The notes under the pieces: generated by a model | What the model was told of the DNA's origin: nothing | Seen by the model: the letters and a program-made list of their open reading frames with translations, nothing else | Database searches by the model: none | Source of the DNA: a virus | IMG/VR virus record: IMGVR_UViG_3300024259_000137 | Span: 1 to 26,696 of that record | Reading direction: 5' to 3' (one strand) | DNA length: 26,696 nt | Translations under genes and position numbers: made by a program | In this document: positions 9,101-16,973 of the stretch, piece by piece | Position numbering within the stretch: the first letter of the stretch is position 1 | How the letters are laid out: every line of letters begins with the position of its first letter

Positions 9101-9999
9101 ATTGCACCAGTGATAGGTGCCTGCTTAGCGGCTTCAATTGCAATAACCTTCGCTGTCAGCGCGGCATTCTTCTTTCCAACAGTCTTACCAATACGAATAA
9201 GTGCCTGCTGACTTATATTCTTCGCTGCCTTATTTAGGAAACTAAGACCGACACGCTCAGACAGGTAAACGACTGTACCGTAACCGAGTGCAAGCAACGC
9301 CTCATTACCAATGACACCACCTACCTTCTCACCAAAGTCTCCACCAACCTCTCTACCAAATTCTCGAGATAATTGATTGATACTCTTTCCAGTATTCTTC
9401 TTAACATTGTCCATCATGAGTCGACCATCACCCATCGCTTGCACACCGTAGTTAGCAAGGATGAGTGGTACTGTGAGTATACGTCCAGGTGCAAGGGCTG
9501 CTACACCAAGCGGTGCTACACTTCCGAATACACTACCAGTAAATCCAGTAGCACCTTCAGCCGTCATGCCGAGCTCTGCGACAGGAAATTCTTCTTGAGC
9601 AACCCGTGTAAGTTCCCTTGATTCCTCAAAGTCACCCACCGCTGCTTGCCAAGAAGGACTTACAAATGGTGCTTGCCCTGTTACACCTCTTATGAATGCA
9701 TTCTTAAATGACTGCATAGCACCAACGTGCTCAGGCTCAAGATCAGCCGCAAGTCGTTGATCGAAGTTATTAATGTCAGGCATGCTATACTTAGTAGCCA
9801 TAGCTTCATACACCTTCGTACGAGCCGCTGGCTTATGCATCTTAATACGAAATGTGTCGAGATTCATATCTCCCATGTCATACTTAGCCGACATGGCATT
9901 GAATGTCTTCTCAACAGCACCTACCTTTTTAACAGGTTCAATTACCTTGGTCTTTACTTCCTTAACTTCAGGAGTAGCATTAACTGCAAGTTCAGACAT
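6160..9999 (-). CDS. Very large virion protein, probable DNA-ejection protein (T7 gp16 position)
   Basis: At 1279 aa this is the largest gene and the last of the late operon. Its size and place resemble T7 gp16 (about 1318 aa), but no lytic transglycosylase motif is visible. The N-terminus holds a duplicated motif: AMSAKYDMGDMNLDTFRIKM (35-54) and AMATKYSMPDINNFDQRL (66-83). A glycine/alanine-rich hydrophobic stretch follows around residues 330-355 (AMAGGAIGGVFLGGALAGAV). The centre is charged and helical. Around residues 780-840 a segment (GRFMNLTKMGQFINPVFLPM) resembles the LPD38-type domains of large polyvalent phage proteins. The start has AGGAT upstream and lies 8 bases after the previous gene. 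Role inferred from size, order and composition. Confidence 0.7.
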   Translation of the reverse strand: MSELAVNATPEVKEVKTKVIEPVKKVGAVEKTFNAMSAKYDMGDMNLDTFRIKMHKPAARTKVYEAMATKYSMPDINNFDQRLAADLEPEHVGAMQSFKNAFIRGVTGQAPFVSPSWQAAVGDFEESRELTRVAQEEFPVAELGMTAEGATGFTGSVFGSVAPLGVAALAPGRILTVPLILANYGVQAMGDGRLMMDNVKKNTGKSINQLSREFGREVGGDFGEKVGGVIGNEALLALGYGTVVYLSERVGLSFLNKAAKNISQQALIRIGKTVGKKNAALTAKVIAIEAAKQAPITGAIEAVSEGAEEIMTSGLDAIYNPDARTARELLGGVPLAMAGGAIGGVFLGGALAGAVNPKMAKIEADAHIMSGESTDAELRKTQIYKDRKKEFLDKLPPELKKGYDKLNPDDQLGLSKTIDEKIIATVREQVKQEAIVSNKQEMQAQMEADGNLAAKYMGYVRKLGDWLDVETPFKRLKAPLTGLAIKLLYPRIAASDNASQAFIKTVFKSYAKQGLNELDSLKMMNEIPFLYENKAKWKLLTKEQKAIHQEAFNLLDGFFKGHLESYVKKGGFKKGFIETKTDELLEQIRLVEQNLDRHKARGESTKKFTTSLIKLRAQLAKVKNTNFVHIPSTLWIDHATTGRSNKLTADQKEQLRILGSKKRHLVRLADIISDKRTGIKKEDVKFWDIIAHYGRQAAKDDAILTMFENAEKEGLAIKGIRTAKGHLQQPFKLKKDTKDNKAIYLQYGKTGIGSEYFVHPLIKDFLTQLTERGEQTSGFGRFMNLTKMGQFINPVFLPMYDVVQGVMAGAIAIHHPIKTVKYLREAFNDFANKTPEWFEAQYNGDRSTPYPNPVRDHYQMAEAAASMHGEMGVLVRDWFRAVSQSIGGAVTGRVPTATKGLVNVLKTTYNMSWTAAWTMDGIVRQVTYRYGLDHGMTPMDAAQYAARYHGDYAGVPADTRRALNKIFFTPTFKIAMGKLYTNMIKAHGEQMLPVVKTPEDAKFNDLGLMRTFAMVAAMDALMLAMGWERDQFGRRYIRRTADDILGAIDSVITWSAPMNMFLKYWFRAQAAYGPEVNNSFQKFMKSNIWELHPVGRVALELGSNKTARGEPIWSTFDSSMQYGGVPNKELKALWYLSRNLVPIIKAIPLSSIEGVEDPRDQEILAKEIGTVAEGIRRWFMFTYTRMPLEVQIKYKEAGLLKLFHEDLNRLTDAATKKGIPLSQEKIQELSDNYSLRVQAMIAKLTEGRYEYPEASDMLSTDPEEPMSNRDPATPPSMLK

Positions 10000-10007
10000 T
10001 GTATATC

Positions 10008-12026
10008 CTATTCGTCATCTAATGTAAATGCTTCATTATTCGACCCAGCGCCATCACGACCAACACTTGATATCTTACCCCATTGTGCACCCATCTCACC
10101 ATTTTCAATCTTCGCATTAACGAAGCCTTGGAGTAGTTCATTATACTTAGCCCTAATCTCCTCCGACTGCTTCCCTGCTTTGAATATAATCTTACCACTT
10201 GGGTCAAGTGTTATACCCTCTGGAAATAGGTCAGCAGCTTCCTGCCTAGCTTGATCAATACTCTGCTTATATTGCGATAACCCTTGCTTATCTTTCTCAG
10301 CAAGTGCTTTAAATCTCTCAGTAGCACCTTTACCATCAAGGACACCAGTCTCCGAGATGGTCTTCTCAATGTTAGCAGCACCTTGTTTAATTGCTGTCTG
10401 CCGTGCTTGCACATTCTGCACACCACGTTGGCCGACGCTTCCACTTTTCACATCTTCAGGTGCTACACCTTCCTTCAACTGTCTTGCAATATCCTTCTCA
10501 ACTCTATCCTTACCTAACTGTGAGCCGATTGCGCCAACACGTCCGATTGCACTATCTTCACCAGAAATGGCACCAGCGAGTTGCCCAGCGACATCAGCGA
10601 ATGATCCACCACCTACCTCACTGTCAAGTGCACGCTTAGCTCCACCAATCGCTCCACCGATTCTACTAAGAATACCACCGCCTGCGGGAGGTGTAACTGG
10701 AGGTGTAGTCACTGGTGTAACTGGTGTAGTTGTAGATGTAACCTTAGGTATCCCGCCAGCTGTTCTTTGCGCTGCTAATGATTCAGGAGTCTGACCTGCG
10801 ATCTGTTGATTATTAGCAGAATCGTTCCTCCCTTCACCTCCAACTAATGGACCAAAGGGATCAAAAGCTGCTGGAACATTTCCACCTGCATCAATTTCTA
10901 CTGGCACACCATCAGGACCTAATACAGTATTAACACCTGCTTCACCTAATGTAGCCCTACCAGTAGCACCAACTTCACCACTAGGTGGAGGTTGCGTTCC
11001 AATATTAGGTGGAACTACTTGTGGCTGTGTAAGTGGAGGAAAGTCACTTGCACCTACTGGAGGTGGTTGCAATCTCGGCGGTCCACCAAGGTCTGGTGCA
11101 ATTGGTTGTGGAGTATCACCTGCCACAATAGTTGCTATCTCTTTCTTCCTTGCTGATTCAGCTTGAATTTGTCCACCGAGATCTGGTGCATCACGAAGAG
11201 TATCATTTGTACCTGTAATAGCATTACCAACTGCATCAACGGCACCACTTACGGCACCACCTACTGCCTGTGCTCCCCCTATCACACTACCAACAGCCTG
11301 TCCAACTGGACTATCTTTTATCTGCTGTGCTGCTTGTCCAACTTGTTGTTCAGCAGTTAATGGAGTCACTGGGGCACCAACTTCAACAGCACCTACTTCA
11401 CCAGTTCTAAGTTGCGGTGTTGCACCTGATGGTGGTGCTGGTACTGGTTCTGCAGGTATACCAGTAGCATTAGGACTACCGATAAGATCAGGACTAAAAG
11501 ATTGTTCAACGGTAGGCGCTACGAATGGAGGAGGTGCACCCTTCCCAACTTCAGGGGCAATAGGTTGCGGACTATCACCTGCAACTATTCCTGCTACTTC
11601 TGCTTGCTCAGCCTTCTGCTGTTGTAAGTCCTGTATAGCACCTACAGTAGCACCAGGAACTGGAGCCACACCTTCAGCACGTTGGGAAGGTCCTAATGTA
11701 TGTTGAGGTGCAGTGCCAGCACCCGCATTCGCAATAACGTCATCTACCGTCTCATTAGGTTGCGATGATGCAGCACCTGCAATCACCTGACCGAAGCCAG
11801 TATTAGGGTCAACATCATTAAGGGCACCTATAAGGTCACCAGCTTCTTGAATTTGCTTCGCTGTCTTATTAGGCGGTGGTGTTGCCTGCGTTTGTGTAGT
11901 ATCACCGACAACTGCACCAGTATCAGCAGGAGCAGGTGTTTGCGCTGCCTTCTCCGCGGCTAGCCGTTCGTCTTCCCTCTTCTTAGCAATAGCAGCCATT
12001 TGATCTGGAGTTAATACTTCACTCAT
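10008..12026 (-). CDS. Proline/glycine/alanine-rich virion protein, probable internal/ejection protein (T7 gp15 position)
   Basis: This 672-aa protein is mostly low-complexity. It opens with a charged helix (residues 7-30), followed by a long Pro/Gly/Ala/Thr/Gln-rich region and a helical C-terminal fifth (KALAEKDKQGLSQYKQSIDQ). An internal repeat is clear: IVAGDSPQPIAPEVG at 147-161 and IVAGDTPQPIAPDLGG at 300-315. Several glycine-zipper-like stretches occur (VGSVIGGAQAVGGAVSGAV near 245-263; GGGILSRIGGAIGGAKRAL later). The start follows AGGAAGG, which lies in one arm of an AT-rich palindrome. Between the 511-aa and 1279-aa virion proteins, it occupies the place of T7 gp15, but no sequence family is recognised. 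Confidence 0.65.
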   Translation of the reverse strand: MSEVLTPDQMAAIAKKREDERLAAEKAAQTPAPADTGAVVGDTTQTQATPPPNKTAKQIQEAGDLIGALNDVDPNTGFGQVIAGAASSQPNETVDDVIANAGAGTAPQHTLGPSQRAEGVAPVPGATVGAIQDLQQQKAEQAEVAGIVAGDSPQPIAPEVGKGAPPPFVAPTVEQSFSPDLIGSPNATGIPAEPVPAPPSGATPQLRTGEVGAVEVGAPVTPLTAEQQVGQAAQQIKDSPVGQAVGSVIGGAQAVGGAVSGAVDAVGNAITGTNDTLRDAPDLGGQIQAESARKKEIATIVAGDTPQPIAPDLGGPPRLQPPPVGASDFPPLTQPQVVPPNIGTQPPPSGEVGATGRATLGEAGVNTVLGPDGVPVEIDAGGNVPAAFDPFGPLVGGEGRNDSANNQQIAGQTPESLAAQRTAGGIPKVTSTTTPVTPVTTPPVTPPAGGGILSRIGGAIGGAKRALDSEVGGGSFADVAGQLAGAISGEDSAIGRVGAIGSQLGKDRVEKDIARQLKEGVAPEDVKSGSVGQRGVQNVQARQTAIKQGAANIEKTISETGVLDGKGATERFKALAEKDKQGLSQYKQSIDQARQEAADLFPEGITLDPSGKIIFKAGKQSEEIRAKYNELLQGFVNAKIENGEMGAQWGKISSVGRDGAGSNNEAFTLDDE

Positions 12027-12032
12027 AATTGA

Positions 12033-12055
12033 ACCTTCCTATTAAATTTAATATG
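12033..12055 (-). promoter_or_regulatory. AT-rich palindrome, copy A, upstream of the 672-aa gene
   Basis: The core TATTAAATTTAATA (12040-12053) is a perfect 14-base palindrome. On the plus strand it is preceded by ACCTTCC, whose complement AGGAAGG is the Shine-Dalgarno sequence of the gene starting at 12026 (7-base spacer). In this copy the opposite outer arm has diverged, so the Shine-Dalgarno is not paired. It fills nearly the whole 33-base gap between two genes. The same element occurs at three other intergenic places. The role is unknown: promoter, operator or RNA-processing site. Confidence 0.7.
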
Positions 12056-12059
12056 TAGA

Positions 12060-13595
12060 TTAACCACCACTTGCTCCACCAATACCACCTGCAACTGCAC
12101 CAACTGCTCCACCGATTGCAGTACCAACACCTGGTATTACCGATCCAATGGTTGCGCCAAGGCTTGCACCTGCAGCAGCACCACCCATTACACTTTGCCC
12201 TTTACTAGGACCCTTACTCACGACTGCGGCACCACTACTGGATGCGAGTAAATTACCTGCGTGACTATATACCTGCATCGGATAATCGGAACGAAGTACT
12301 TCCCGTTCAAGAATGGTATCATTATACTCTTTATTAATTACGTAGATCATACGTTGTGCTTCAATACGTCCACCATAGGCGGCTTGCTTCTGACTAAACT
12401 CTGCACCTTTCAATTGTGTAAGCACCTGTGTCATACCAAAGATATATTGATTACGAGCAGCCTGTATTGCACTATACGATGACATGTACCCTGCTTCATG
12501 CTGTTTCGCAAAATCTTGCGCAGTCGTGATAATGTCCCTCTGCGTCTCAGCAATCTGCTTAACTTGATTCATGATCATATTCATGATGCTTTCAACAGTT
12601 GCAGTGAATCGCACCTTAAATACGTCGATGTGTTGTGCAAGTGAGTCACGATACGCACCTATCAACGTGGCATTATCTCCCGTTGCAATGCTCGGATACG
12701 TTGCGATTACACTGTCAAGTATCTTTCCTTTAACACCTGCTTCATATTCACTAACCTCCCTACCACGATCACTCTCAAGCAATGCGATACCTATTGCGAA
12801 GGAACTGGTCATGTTAGCATTCATATTACTCATCTGCCCCGCGAACCTACCTACCGAACGTTGATGCCTGTTAATGGTACGAGTTTCAAATGCATCTACA
12901 TCACTATTAATCTGCCCACTCGCATCATTCACGATGACAAGTGCCTTTGCGATTGCACTATCAATAACTGTGTCAGCATTATTCTTCACAGTCTCCAGTA
13001 CATCACCAATTAGTGTCTGCATCTTACTAACGTTCTCATTCCATATCACAGTTGGAAAGTTATCACTATTAGTAGTAGCACTATTCACGAGTCCCTTCAT
13101 AGGTGCAATTAACGCTGCCCTTATTGTATTGAAGGAGTCCTGTATCATAGGTTGTACAGTGTCATGAGTATCAGTCATAACAAGTCCTGCCTTTGTAATC
13201 GCTTCATCGATAAGTGTATTAAATGTATCCTTAAGGGACTCACCGTCAGCACCAGGTTCACCGAAACCAATGCTAATGTCAGCCATAGCCTTCGTGATAG
13301 ATGCTTCAAATATATCTTCTGCATTATATGCAAGTGCATCAGTTACATTCTTATTCGCATCAGACAGCATTGCAGGCGTAAGGATTGATACACCTGAAGG
13401 ACCATATAGGTCAGCACTAGGATTACCTGTATAAGGATTATTACCAAGTGCTGTTATCAATTGCCTACTCATGCTAACACTATCAAATAAGTCATCTATC
13501 TCAGTAGCATTACCAATATTTCCCTTCAGCCACGCTTCTTGCGTATGACTTATATACTCAGGATAACTAGACGAACTAGCGCCACCACCACCCAT
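12060..13595 (-). CDS. Helical virion protein with glycine-zipper C-terminus, probable ejection protein (T7 gp14 position)
   Basis: This 511-aa protein starts with a Gly/Ser leader (MGGGGASSSS) and then is almost entirely helical, with many alternating charged and hydrophobic residues. Its last 50 residues form a Gly/Ala-rich hydrophobic tract (GGAAAGASLGATIGSVIPGV, then more GG repeats), typical of membrane-inserting glycine zippers. This fits a protein that leaves the virion and helps make a conduit through the cell envelope, as T7 gp14 does, although it is much longer than gp14 (about 196 aa). The start has GGAGG upstream, and the gap to the preceding gene is 1 base. No sequence family is recognised; the role is inferred. 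Confidence 0.65.
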   Translation of the reverse strand: MGGGGASSSSYPEYISHTQEAWLKGNIGNATEIDDLFDSVSMSRQLITALGNNPYTGNPSADLYGPSGVSILTPAMLSDANKNVTDALAYNAEDIFEASITKAMADISIGFGEPGADGESLKDTFNTLIDEAITKAGLVMTDTHDTVQPMIQDSFNTIRAALIAPMKGLVNSATTNSDNFPTVIWNENVSKMQTLIGDVLETVKNNADTVIDSAIAKALVIVNDASGQINSDVDAFETRTINRHQRSVGRFAGQMSNMNANMTSSFAIGIALLESDRGREVSEYEAGVKGKILDSVIATYPSIATGDNATLIGAYRDSLAQHIDVFKVRFTATVESIMNMIMNQVKQIAETQRDIITTAQDFAKQHEAGYMSSYSAIQAARNQYIFGMTQVLTQLKGAEFSQKQAAYGGRIEAQRMIYVINKEYNDTILEREVLRSDYPMQVYSHAGNLLASSSGAAVVSKGPSKGQSVMGGAAAGASLGATIGSVIPGVGTAIGGAVGAVAGGIGGASGG

Positions 13596-13596
13596 A

Positions 13597-14031
13597 TTAT
13601 ACCTCCAGCGTTAATAACACATGCTCAGCAGTTCCGCCGAGTTGTGTAACTCTATGGATAATCGCACCTTCATTCGTATAGGCGACAATCCGATGACATT
13701 TATGCTTCTTTGCAAAATCACGGAGAACGGTATATGTATCAACCCATGTCTTATCCTTAATAGGTAGTTGCTTAAGTGATACAAGTGCGAGTATTAATAA
13801 GTTCCTAACTTCAATAGCCATTTCACCAGTGAAGTGAGTTATCATAACCGCTACCATTTCCTTATTCTCTACCATCGCCCACGCTTGCATCTTATCCTGC
13901 ATTAATGCGTTATAGGTATATTCAATTTGTTCTTCACTACCGAACACTGTTGGTGCTAGTGAGTCGGCGATAACATTCTTCATAGGCTCCCAGTTTTCCT
14001 GTATAGCCTCTAACGTAAGTTTAATTAGCAT
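13597..14031 (-). CDS. GNAT-like small protein (T7 gp13-like position)
   Basis: This 144-aa protein has the general layout of an acetyltransferase (GNAT) fold: an N-terminal helix (TLEAIQENWEPMKNVIADSL), a strand pair (AWAMVENKEMVAVMITHFTG), a region where the acetyl-CoA loop would sit (VRNLLILALVSLKQLP), a helix (WVDTYTVLRDFAKKHKC), the strand IVAYTN and the end motif VTQLGGTAEHVLLTLEV. The classical Q/RxxGxG/A acetyl-CoA loop is not evident, so enzymatic activity is doubtful. T7 gp13, encoded between the nozzle and gp14, is a similar small GNAT-like virion protein, and this gene sits in the same place. It overlaps the previous gene by 11 bases; the ribosome binding site is GAGGAC. Confidence 0.55.
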   Translation of the reverse strand: MLIKLTLEAIQENWEPMKNVIADSLAPTVFGSEEQIEYTYNALMQDKMQAWAMVENKEMVAVMITHFTGEMAIEVRNLLILALVSLKQLPIKDKTWVDTYTVLRDFAKKHKCHRIVAYTNEGAIIHRVTQLGGTAEHVLLTLEV

Positions 14032-15229
14032 CTAGTCCTCTAATGCCCCTCTTATCAATTCGTTTATAGGACACGGTTATAGGTCCATTTGGCATGATGT
14101 CTGCAAATGCTTCACAATTCACAACCACTCGAAATTCAATACCTGCCAATCCCATATAAGCCATGTTCTCTTGATTTAAATCTTTAAACGCACTGCGTGT
14201 CCAAGCAGTCTTACTCTTATAACGATAGTCAATTGCAACAGTCGTGATGTTAGATGCATCCATGTCCCAATCTACATGAATCCACTCTAATGATTTAATG
14301 CCACGATTACCGAAGTCAATGATATCAGTCACAATCGTTAGTGATGGGTCACTGCTATTGTTAAAGTTAATAGCCTCACTTGCACCCAGTGGATCAGTAA
14401 TCTCAACAAACCAACTTACATCTTCACCTTCATCACCAGCGTCACCGCCTGCCTTCTCAATCGTTTCATCAAAGGCGACACCATCCCACGCGTTCACTGA
14501 TAGTGGATTATCCGCACCACCTTTAAATACGACAAGGTGATCACCATGCTTAAAATCAGCTTCCGTAATAGTGAATGGTTCATCCTCTTCTTGCACAAGT
14601 CCATTCATTGCATTTTCACTGATCTGTACATTATCAACTGTCACGATAACATTAGGTCCTGTTATACGAGAAGAACCTGACAACGCTTCATTAAATAGGA
14701 ATGTTTCTTCAGTTACAATCTCATCTTGTATCTGCCTAGTTTCAGCAATTATCTGTTGATCATTAAGGACATATCCATAATCTTTAATCTGTGCGAGTTG
14801 CTTATTAACAGCAGTTTTAACACGGTCAGGCTCGAATGCAACTGCTGTCGTTCCACCAGTATCTGCAATTGCGAAGAAGAGCCAATACTCATTCTCTACT
14901 CCATAACCTACACTTGTCATAGCAGGTATAATATCAGGCATTGCCACAGTGAAAGCACGAATTGCATCATTCATATCAATAGTTTCACCACTTAATATAT
15001 CAATGTCATCACCGAGGTCTTCAAATATCAATAAGTACATACCAGTATCAGTACCTGCATCCCTATCAGTGTAAGTACTTAATTTATTATCCCAAGTACC
15101 CATCCACGTTATTATTCCATCAGCTTCTGTCCACTCGTATACCTGCGCTTTCCAAAACGTAGCACTCGCACCAGTATAACCGATGCCAGTGGCTGCGTTT
15201 AAATTAGCTACTACTTTACCTATAGGCAT
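14021..15229 (-). CDS. Putative structural (tail) protein of unknown family (402 aa)
   Basis: The protein is acidic and beta-rich with few long helices except near residues 135-165, and has no cysteine-rich or catalytic motif. It carries many short strand-like segments (FWKAQVYEW, GMYLLIFEDLG, VIVTVDNVQISE, VAIDYRYKSK), as common in tail or fibre-associated proteins. It starts behind AGGAAGG, which is an arm of palindrome copy B. Lying between the propeller-like tail protein and the GNAT-like gene, it most likely belongs to the tail, but nothing in the sequence names its role. Confidence 0.6.
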   Translation of the reverse strand: MPIGKVVANLNAATGIGYTGASATFWKAQVYEWTEADGIITWMGTWDNKLSTYTDRDAGTDTGMYLLIFEDLGDDIDILSGETIDMNDAIRAFTVAMPDIIPAMTSVGYGVENEYWLFFAIADTGGTTAVAFEPDRVKTAVNKQLAQIKDYGYVLNDQQIIAETRQIQDEIVTEETFLFNEALSGSSRITGPNVIVTVDNVQISENAMNGLVQEEDEPFTITEADFKHGDHLVVFKGGADNPLSVNAWDGVAFDETIEKAGGDAGDEGEDVSWFVEITDPLGASEAINFNNSSDPSLTIVTDIIDFGNRGIKSLEWIHVDWDMDASNITTVAIDYRYKSKTAWTRSAFKDLNQENMAYMGLAGIEFRVVVNCEAFADIMPNGPITVSYKRIDKRGIRGLDAN

Positions 15230-15238
15230 ATCATTTGC

Positions 15239-15266
15239 ACCTTCCTATTAAATTATATATGAAGGT
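15239..15266 (-). promoter_or_regulatory. AT-rich palindrome, copy B, upstream of the 402-aa gene
   Basis: Both outer arms are retained here (ACCTTCC on the left, GAAGGT on the right) around a partly decayed core (TATTAAATTATATAT). On the minus-strand transcript the AGGAAGG arm is the Shine-Dalgarno sequence for the start at 15229 (10-base spacer), and it can pair with CCUUC of the other arm. It occupies the gap between the 160-aa and 402-aa genes, directly after the stop codon at 15267. Confidence 0.65.
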
Positions 15267-15749
15267 TTAACTCATTGTCACTTTCCAATAGAAGTGAAAA
15301 CGTCTCGCGGCAGGGACAACTTCATTAATCGTGTATGTTGCGAATGTACTTGTGAACACACTTGCACTCGCACCACCTATTAACTTATAACCCAATTGAA
15401 GTGTACCGTTAAGTGTAACAGCACCATCAACGTAGCCATAAAATTCAACATACGTCTCAGTTCCATCACCTCCATCATTCAACGATGTAACGAACCAGTG
15501 TGAATGAATTGCAGCGCCAGCGGCGATATATGCGATACCATCTTTATCAGCCGCATAAGCATCACTTGCGATGAAGTTATTGATAGCTTCATCTACATTA
15601 ACAGCCATACTTTCTGCAAGGTATGCCTTAAGGTCACTACCAATGGTATTATGTTCTTCTTTCTCAGTCCCAGGCACCATCGCCCCAGTCTCAAGATCGG
15701 TCTGCCATGACTTGACAACACCAGCTACTTTAATCTTTAACTCACTCAT
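15267..15749 (-). CDS. Putative structural protein of unknown family (160 aa)
   Basis: It is a beta-rich, slightly acidic protein with no recognisable motif. It ends in an aromatic strand (RRFHFYWKVTMS) and has a glycine-rich centre (DGGDGTETYVEFYGYVDGAV), a composition common in small virion or fibre-associated proteins. The start ATG overlaps the previous stop as ATGA at 15746-15749, with GGAGT upstream, so it is likely co-translated with the propeller-like tail gene. It is immediately followed by palindrome copy B. Role unknown; tail or fibre attachment is the best guess from position. Confidence 0.55.
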   Translation of the reverse strand: MSELKIKVAGVVKSWQTDLETGAMVPGTEKEEHNTIGSDLKAYLAESMAVNVDEAINNFIASDAYAADKDGIAYIAAGAAIHSHWFVTSLNDGGDGTETYVEFYGYVDGAVTLNGTLQLGYKLIGGASASVFTSTFATYTINEVVPAARRFHFYWKVTMS

Positions 15750-16972
15750 AGCGTTACTCCATAAACTTGACCGTTATGATACACAGTCGACATTATTACT
15801 TGACTAACTTCACTCATACCATGCGGGGAGAGTAAGAACGTCCTCGCACCATTGGTTATGTAGAAGTCGCCAAGCACTTTATTATAAGATACAATTACAT
15901 CATCATCATCAATCTCGCTAACGTACTCATGGTAATCCAGTCGCTCAGGACCTTCTTCAGTCACTCGCCATATGTAACCTTCTTTATCCACCAACACGTG
16001 TTGATCCTTATCTCCATTCACCGCACCAGTATTCATGATACCAGGTATGTCCAACTTGGTAACGCTGAACGTCGGGATAGGCTCCACAATACCTTTCATG
16101 ATAGCCGCTCCATCTTCCCCATACACTATCACACTATCACCGAGGCGTTTCATATGCTTCACAGCACCTTTAAAGGGCATCACTGCGAAGCCTGCATCCC
16201 CACGCCTCACTACATCGAACATGATTGGATCACTTGCACTATAATCAGCGCCATTGACAATGCTACTAATCATCAACTCAGGATAGAATAACCAGAACAT
16301 ATCCATTGCACCTACAGTCGTCCACATCACCATATTTGCATCAAGTTTAAATTCATATTCAAGATCATAATTATTCTTATTCGCCAATGTTGACCAGAAG
16401 GCTCGCCACGGTGCTGTTAAGGTAGTACTATCGAATCCACCTAACATCATGCGACCTTGGAACTCAAGACCTGCATTTATATTCTGAGTATTATTCCCAT
16501 ATACGTGATCGTAGTTACCAGCATTTCGCGTCATACCAGTTTGTGGATTCATCTTAAATATAGTAGCAGTCCCATTCACCATCATCCATGCACTTCCGAA
16601 GTCAATGAACTGCCAACTGTGACCAGCAGTTATTGTCGTTACTACGTTTGGCACATTAGATCTATATATATCAATCTCAGTCAATGTACCTGCAGTGAAG
16701 TCAATTGTGAATAGACGATTTTTATCAACAAGGTATATTACCTCTTGACCTTTGATAAACTGTGGATTAGGACTATTGACGCTGACACCGTATGTGGTAT
16801 ATAGTGTACTCCCACTCATAATCGTCGCCAGTGGCTCAAATGTCTCAAGCCCACGCTCCCCAACTCTTGTATTCAAATGGCTAATAGTCTGCACACTATT
16901 CCTCGGCATGTACTTACGAGGACGAAGACCTTTATCCACACCATCCAGTTTTATTGCAAATTCTTTAGCCAC
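15746..16972 (-). CDS. Propeller-like tail tube/nozzle candidate (T7 gp12 or P22 gp10 position)
   Basis: This 408-aa protein consists of repeated strand clusters that read like beta-propeller blades: QEVIYLVDKNRLFTIDF, WQFIDFGSAWMMVNGTATIF, GRMMLGGFDS, DSVIVYGEDGAAIM, QHVLVDKEGYIWRVTEEG and GDFYITNGARTFLLS. Tail nozzle (T7 gp12) and hub (P22 gp10) proteins have this architecture, and it directly follows the adaptor gene as gp12 follows gp11. It is shorter than T7 gp12 (about 794 aa). The start is GTG at 16972 (AGAGG upstream), just after the stop of the adaptor gene. Family assignment rests on pattern and position, not on a signature motif. Confidence 0.6.
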   Translation of the reverse strand: MAKEFAIKLDGVDKGLRPRKYMPRNSVQTISHLNTRVGERGLETFEPLATIMSGSTLYTTYGVSVNSPNPQFIKGQEVIYLVDKNRLFTIDFTAGTLTEIDIYRSNVPNVVTTITAGHSWQFIDFGSAWMMVNGTATIFKMNPQTGMTRNAGNYDHVYGNNTQNINAGLEFQGRMMLGGFDSTTLTAPWRAFWSTLANKNNYDLEYEFKLDANMVMWTTVGAMDMFWLFYPELMISSIVNGADYSASDPIMFDVVRRGDAGFAVMPFKGAVKHMKRLGDSVIVYGEDGAAIMKGIVEPIPTFSVTKLDIPGIMNTGAVNGDKDQHVLVDKEGYIWRVTEEGPERLDYHEYVSEIDDDDVIVSYNKVLGDFYITNGARTFLLSPHGMSEVSQVIMSTVYHNGQVYGVTL

Positions 16973-16973
16973 A

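Noticed and set aside
10357-10794. Plus-strand open frame of 145 codons opposite the low-complexity virion protein
   Set aside because: It is the antisense reading of Pro/Gly/Ala-rich codons, Pro/Ala-rich itself, without a start signal.
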